From: Zizania palustris
Lineage: Eukaryota; Streptophyta; Magnoliopsida; Poales; Poaceae
Direction of reading: 5' to 3'
Length of the DNA stretch: 64,000 nucleotides
Assembly: GCA_019279435.1 (NCBI GenBank)
Contig: JAAALK010000086.1
Span: 22,055,913 to 22,119,912 of the forward strand
In this document: positions 61,261 through 64,000 of the stretch, in pieces
How positions within the stretch are numbered: the first letter of the stretch is position 1
Layout: every line of letters starts with the position of its first letter
Made by a program: the position numbers and the translations under genes
Notes under the pieces: model-generated
What the model was told of the DNA's origin: nothing
What the model saw: the letters and a program-made list of their open reading frames with translations, nothing else
Databases searched by the model: none

Positions 61261-61891
61261 AGGGTGTGTTTGGTTGAGTTGTGGCTGTGAAAAAAACTGT
61301 TGTGTGTTGTGGGCTGTGGAAAAGCTGATGTGAGATGTCAGCTGTGAGAAAGCTGAAAGTTGTTTGGCTGAAACGACTGTGAAGCTGCTGTGAGCTGTGT
61401 AAAAAAAATCAATTTATGAAATTTTGTATGGTTGTATGAAATTTGAAATGTAAATTTATGAAATTTTGTATGGTTGTATGAAATTTGAAATGTAAATTTA
61501 TGAAATTTTATATGGTTGTATGAAATTTGAAATGTTAATTTATGAAATTTTATATGGTTGTATGAAATTTGAAATGTTAATTTATGAAATTTTGTACGGT
61601 TGTATACAAGTTGAAATGTCAATTTATGAAATTTTGTATTGTTGTATGAAATTTAAAATGTCAGTTTATGAAAAATTGTATGGTTGTATGAAATTTGAAA
61701 TGTCAATTTATGAATATTTGTATGGTTGCGAAGCTAAAAGGCAAAAACTGCAGAAAACAGGTTTGAAGGAGTTTTTACATTTTCACTGCATTGAAAGTTG
61801 CTTTTACTAAAAGCTGTTGGCTTGAAATATGCCCTTTGGTTTGGTTTTGTCTTCGAGAAAGCAAAAGCCCGGAAGCCAAACGAAAGCGACC
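61261..61891. mobile_element. Tourist-like MITE inside a UTP13 pseudogene exon
   Basis: About 630 bp with ends AGGGTGTGTTTGGTTGA and GCCAAACGAAAGCGACC (imperfectly inverted). It separates ELFEGL from the continuing PYSRRHFSR-type sequence, so the insertion is within coding sequence. The target duplication is unclear (TTA left, TTG right). It carries eight 42-bp tandem repeats. Confidence 0.75.
61411..61746. repeat. minisatellite, 8 x 42 bp
   Basis: Units starting (A/G)(A/G)TTTATGAA recur at 61411, 61453, 61495, 61537, 61579, 61621, 61663 and 61705, exactly 42 bp apart with no indel. Because 42 is divisible by three, both strands read as 14-residue repeats. These are not evidence of a gene. 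Confidence 0.9.
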
Positions 61892-62180
61892 CTTGTTCCA
61901 TATTCACGGAGGCATTTCAGCAGAGTTGATAGACTAGTGCGAAATACATTTTTATTGGACCACACCTTGACCTGGATGTCTGTTGTGGATCCGCAGAGAT
62001 GATACAAATGGCTCATCAGTGGAGAATGGTGAAATTGCGCAGGTTGAACCTGCTGTATTGGTAGCAGAGAACTGTGAAAAGTCGTGTAGGAAAAGAAAAT
62101 CAGGCAAATCAATCAAAAAAGGTAAAAAGGTGAAGCCATGAAGGTTGCTTCCAATGGGGGCAGTAATGATTTTCTGTTAT

Positions 62181-64000
62181 GGCTTAAACAATTAACACGC
62201 GCAATTCTCTGTTATCGACACCAGTTTTGTAGCATCCGTTGTTCCTTTCATTTTGCAGCTCGAATCACATTTATTCACCTTTTGACACACATTGTACATA
62301 ATTCTAATGGATCCTACAGTTTAACCTTAGAAGTTAGTCCTTGGTAGCTGTTGCTATCTTTTTCGTTGGGTTAGTTTGCCTTGATTGTTTTACATGTGTA
62401 TGTAATTATGTAAGGTAGTGTGGCATGGAAGCGGTACCCAGCAATAAAGTTCATCGCTCCACTTGTAATTGTTGGATCTGCGATCTGGATGTCGGCTCTC
62501 TGCATAATTCCCGTCCTTGTCATCTGGCAGAAGTTTTATATGATTCGGTGGGAATGTTGCAGCTTTTGAGGTGTTCTTTGTGTTTCTCGTTTCGTAACTT
62601 ACACTCTTAGCTTACAGTAGTGTTTCCCAGGAATTCACTGATAGTACAGTTTATGGAGCTGAAAGCGCTACGGTATTGCTCAGCAGGTTTACATTAGCTG
62701 TACTTCGGTTGGCTTTTGGGTGTTGTTGTTGCACAGCAGATAATATTGTGTTGCTTCGTTCACCTACACAAGTTACTAATATTGTTTTTTGTTGTGAACA
62801 TGTGCGAAAATGCAGGGCATTCCAAGAAGAAGATGCTCTTGGTCTATCAACAAGGCAAAACCGAGCACGCATCCTGCAACAATTTCTCAAAACGATATTT
62901 CTGCCTGTCTTGTTATGGCAAAACTGAAGGCAGTTGCAAGAACAGGAGAAGGATAAAGCTGTATGCCATGCAAAAACACCCTGCTCTCTGCAACAAGAAA
63001 GGTCACGTGCCCATTGGACTCTCAAGTCTGATCCTTGAAAGCATCAACTTGTCACTTTGTATGAAGCAAATTGCGAACTTGGAACTTTAACCTGGCAACT
63101 GGTCATCACAGGGAGCGCAAACTGCAAAGCCTGGTCCATAAACACCATGTGACTATGCGACAGTGAGACTGTGAGAGGCACATCATGGTCAGTAAAAAAT
63201 AATTCTCTGCTCACTGTTGAGATCTGGGGCTGGTCCACAGGCACGCAAAGGGAAGGAATCGATTCTGAGTTCTGACATGTACTACAAAATTGAAAATTCC
63301 CCTCTTTGTCTCTGTCCAACGTCTCACCAGCAGTAGACACTAGTACATGTGATCAAGCATGGACCACCTTACCAAAGAAAGATTGTTAATAAGCTGCTAG
63401 TGCCATCAAGTTACTTTCACTCCGAAAGCAAATAGCATTTCACTTATCAGAGACAGAGGAAAACTCCAGTAGCGGACTGATGGCAATTCTGGCAGATTCA
63501 CATGGCAATTCTCGCGTTCATTTAAGATCCTATAGGCATCTTTCGTTTTCTATTCTGGATGAAACTGACGTCTATGCCGACCCTTGATGCAGCAGTTTGC
63601 TAAACAACGGATTTCACGTTTCTGAATTTGGGAGCGTACAGGCCAGCTGTGAGCTGTCACCCCTCAGAAAACGAAGGTGGCGACTTAACTTTGACAAACT
63701 CTCCGACGATCAAGCTCGTCCCTTGCATTGTTATCTTATTTCCAGACCCAATCATACAGCCTGATCTGTAAACTAATCTTGTTTTAGTCTGACCGTGGTG
63801 GTTTTGACCAGAGCTGTGCATGTGCATCACCGTGGGGGGTGTTCAGGGTTCAGTAATTAAACAGCAAGGCACACATGAGTTGAACTGTCTCACTGTCTCT
63901 GAACCAGCTTTTCATTCATGCAGGATTAAACTGATGAGTTGCCTACTTACCACATAGCACATAAACAGTAAGATAATTCTGCATCACCTAGTGATCGAAT
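62181..64000. other. region downstream of the UTP13 pseudogene
   Basis: No known protein recognised. A plus-strand frame at 62716-63090 includes a cysteine-rich stretch (about 62800-62990) with CX2C-like spacing but no family I can name. It has no supporting promoter or splice evidence and is left unassigned. Confidence 0.35.

Larger units (their letters stand above)
58590..62180 (+). pseudogene. UTP13: UTP13/TBL3-like WD40 protein pseudogene (SSU processome)
   Basis: Family role: UTP-B subunit with two WD40 propellers and a C-terminal UTP13 domain. Intron-containing remnants: 58590-58818, 59536-59678, 59763-59850, 60350-60469, 60766-60893, 60975-61149, 61228-61260 and 61892-62180. Matches include the N-terminus (MASLLGLNKYYRCDLSLQQF), VGRKTEMLVTGGTDA, NAVSDSDY and RHFSRVDRLVR. 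Breaks: a 2-nt insertion in exon 1; a deletion within exon 1; a frameshift in the second remnant; fusion of SSDVT directly to IKTNEC in the third, losing most propeller repeats; TAG near 60785 and TAA near 61063 as nonsense codons; and a MITE splitting the last exon. Retained introns mean it arose by DNA duplication, not retroposition. The functional gene must be elsewhere. Confidence 0.88.

Noticed and set aside
61338..61810. Repetitive proteins of 14-residue units on both strands
   Set aside because: They are the translation of a 42-bp minisatellite inside a MITE. Both strands are open only because 42 is divisible by three.
1..64000. CRISPR arrays, tRNA or rRNA genes, integrated viral or organellar genes
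   Set aside because: No array of equal repeats with unique spacers, no tRNA-like or rRNA sequence, and no such coding region was seen. The only tRNA-related sequences are retroelement primer sites.

Overview
The window is a piece of a grass (Poaceae) nuclear genome. The reasons are a 38-exon plant-type gene with GT-AG introns, a very GC-rich first exon in the receptor-kinase-like genes, many short Tourist/Stowaway-type MITEs with TTA/TAA or TA target duplications, a Sirevirus-lineage Ty1/copia retrotransposon, and protein matches that look closest to rice-type sequences. I cannot name the species. There is one assembly gap (47195-47294).

Layout. (1) 509-16940, plus strand: almost all of a UTP10/HEATR1-like gene (HEAT-repeat subunit of the SSU processome). 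The first coding exon lies left of the window. Exon phases agree throughout except in three exons, each one nucleotide short. Intron 26 holds a Stowaway-like MITE that was itself split by a small non-autonomous LTR element with a GCTGG target duplication. (2) 17-25 kb: several MITEs, then a minus-strand, two-exon, membrane-anchored pseudokinase (TMKL1-like; 22469-24810). (3) 25287-36058: a complete, very young Sirevirus with near-identical 1.95-kb LTRs and a GTTAT target duplication. It sits in an older MITE about 0.5 kb upstream of the pseudokinase start codon. (4) About 37.8-45.1 kb: a second, decayed copy of the segment starting inside UTP10 exon 34 and running through a second pseudokinase gene (40796-43124) and its upstream flank. 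This is a tandem segmental duplication. (5) 48279-55.1 kb: a minus-strand, heavily decayed Ty1/copia element whose two 412-bp LTRs nevertheless look identical, with a second partial internal region fused to the outer side of one LTR. (6) 58590-62180: a broken copy of UTP13/TBL3 (WD40 subunit of the SSU processome) with an internal deletion, frameshifts, two nonsense codons and a MITE inside an exon. That MITE carries eight 42-bp tandem repeats.

How it fits together. UTP10 and UTP13 act in the same machine, the U3 snoRNP/SSU processome that makes 18S rRNA, but the UTP13 copy here cannot make a full protein. The pseudokinase pair is the only recently duplicated complete gene. Nearly all single-base frame breaks in the window, including length differences between the young LTRs, fall in short homopolymers. 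Uncorrected sequencing error is therefore as good an explanation as real gene decay for UTP10, the second pseudokinase and the Sirevirus. I found no tRNA, rRNA, CRISPR or bacterial-type feature, and nothing that I would call a wholly new biological system.
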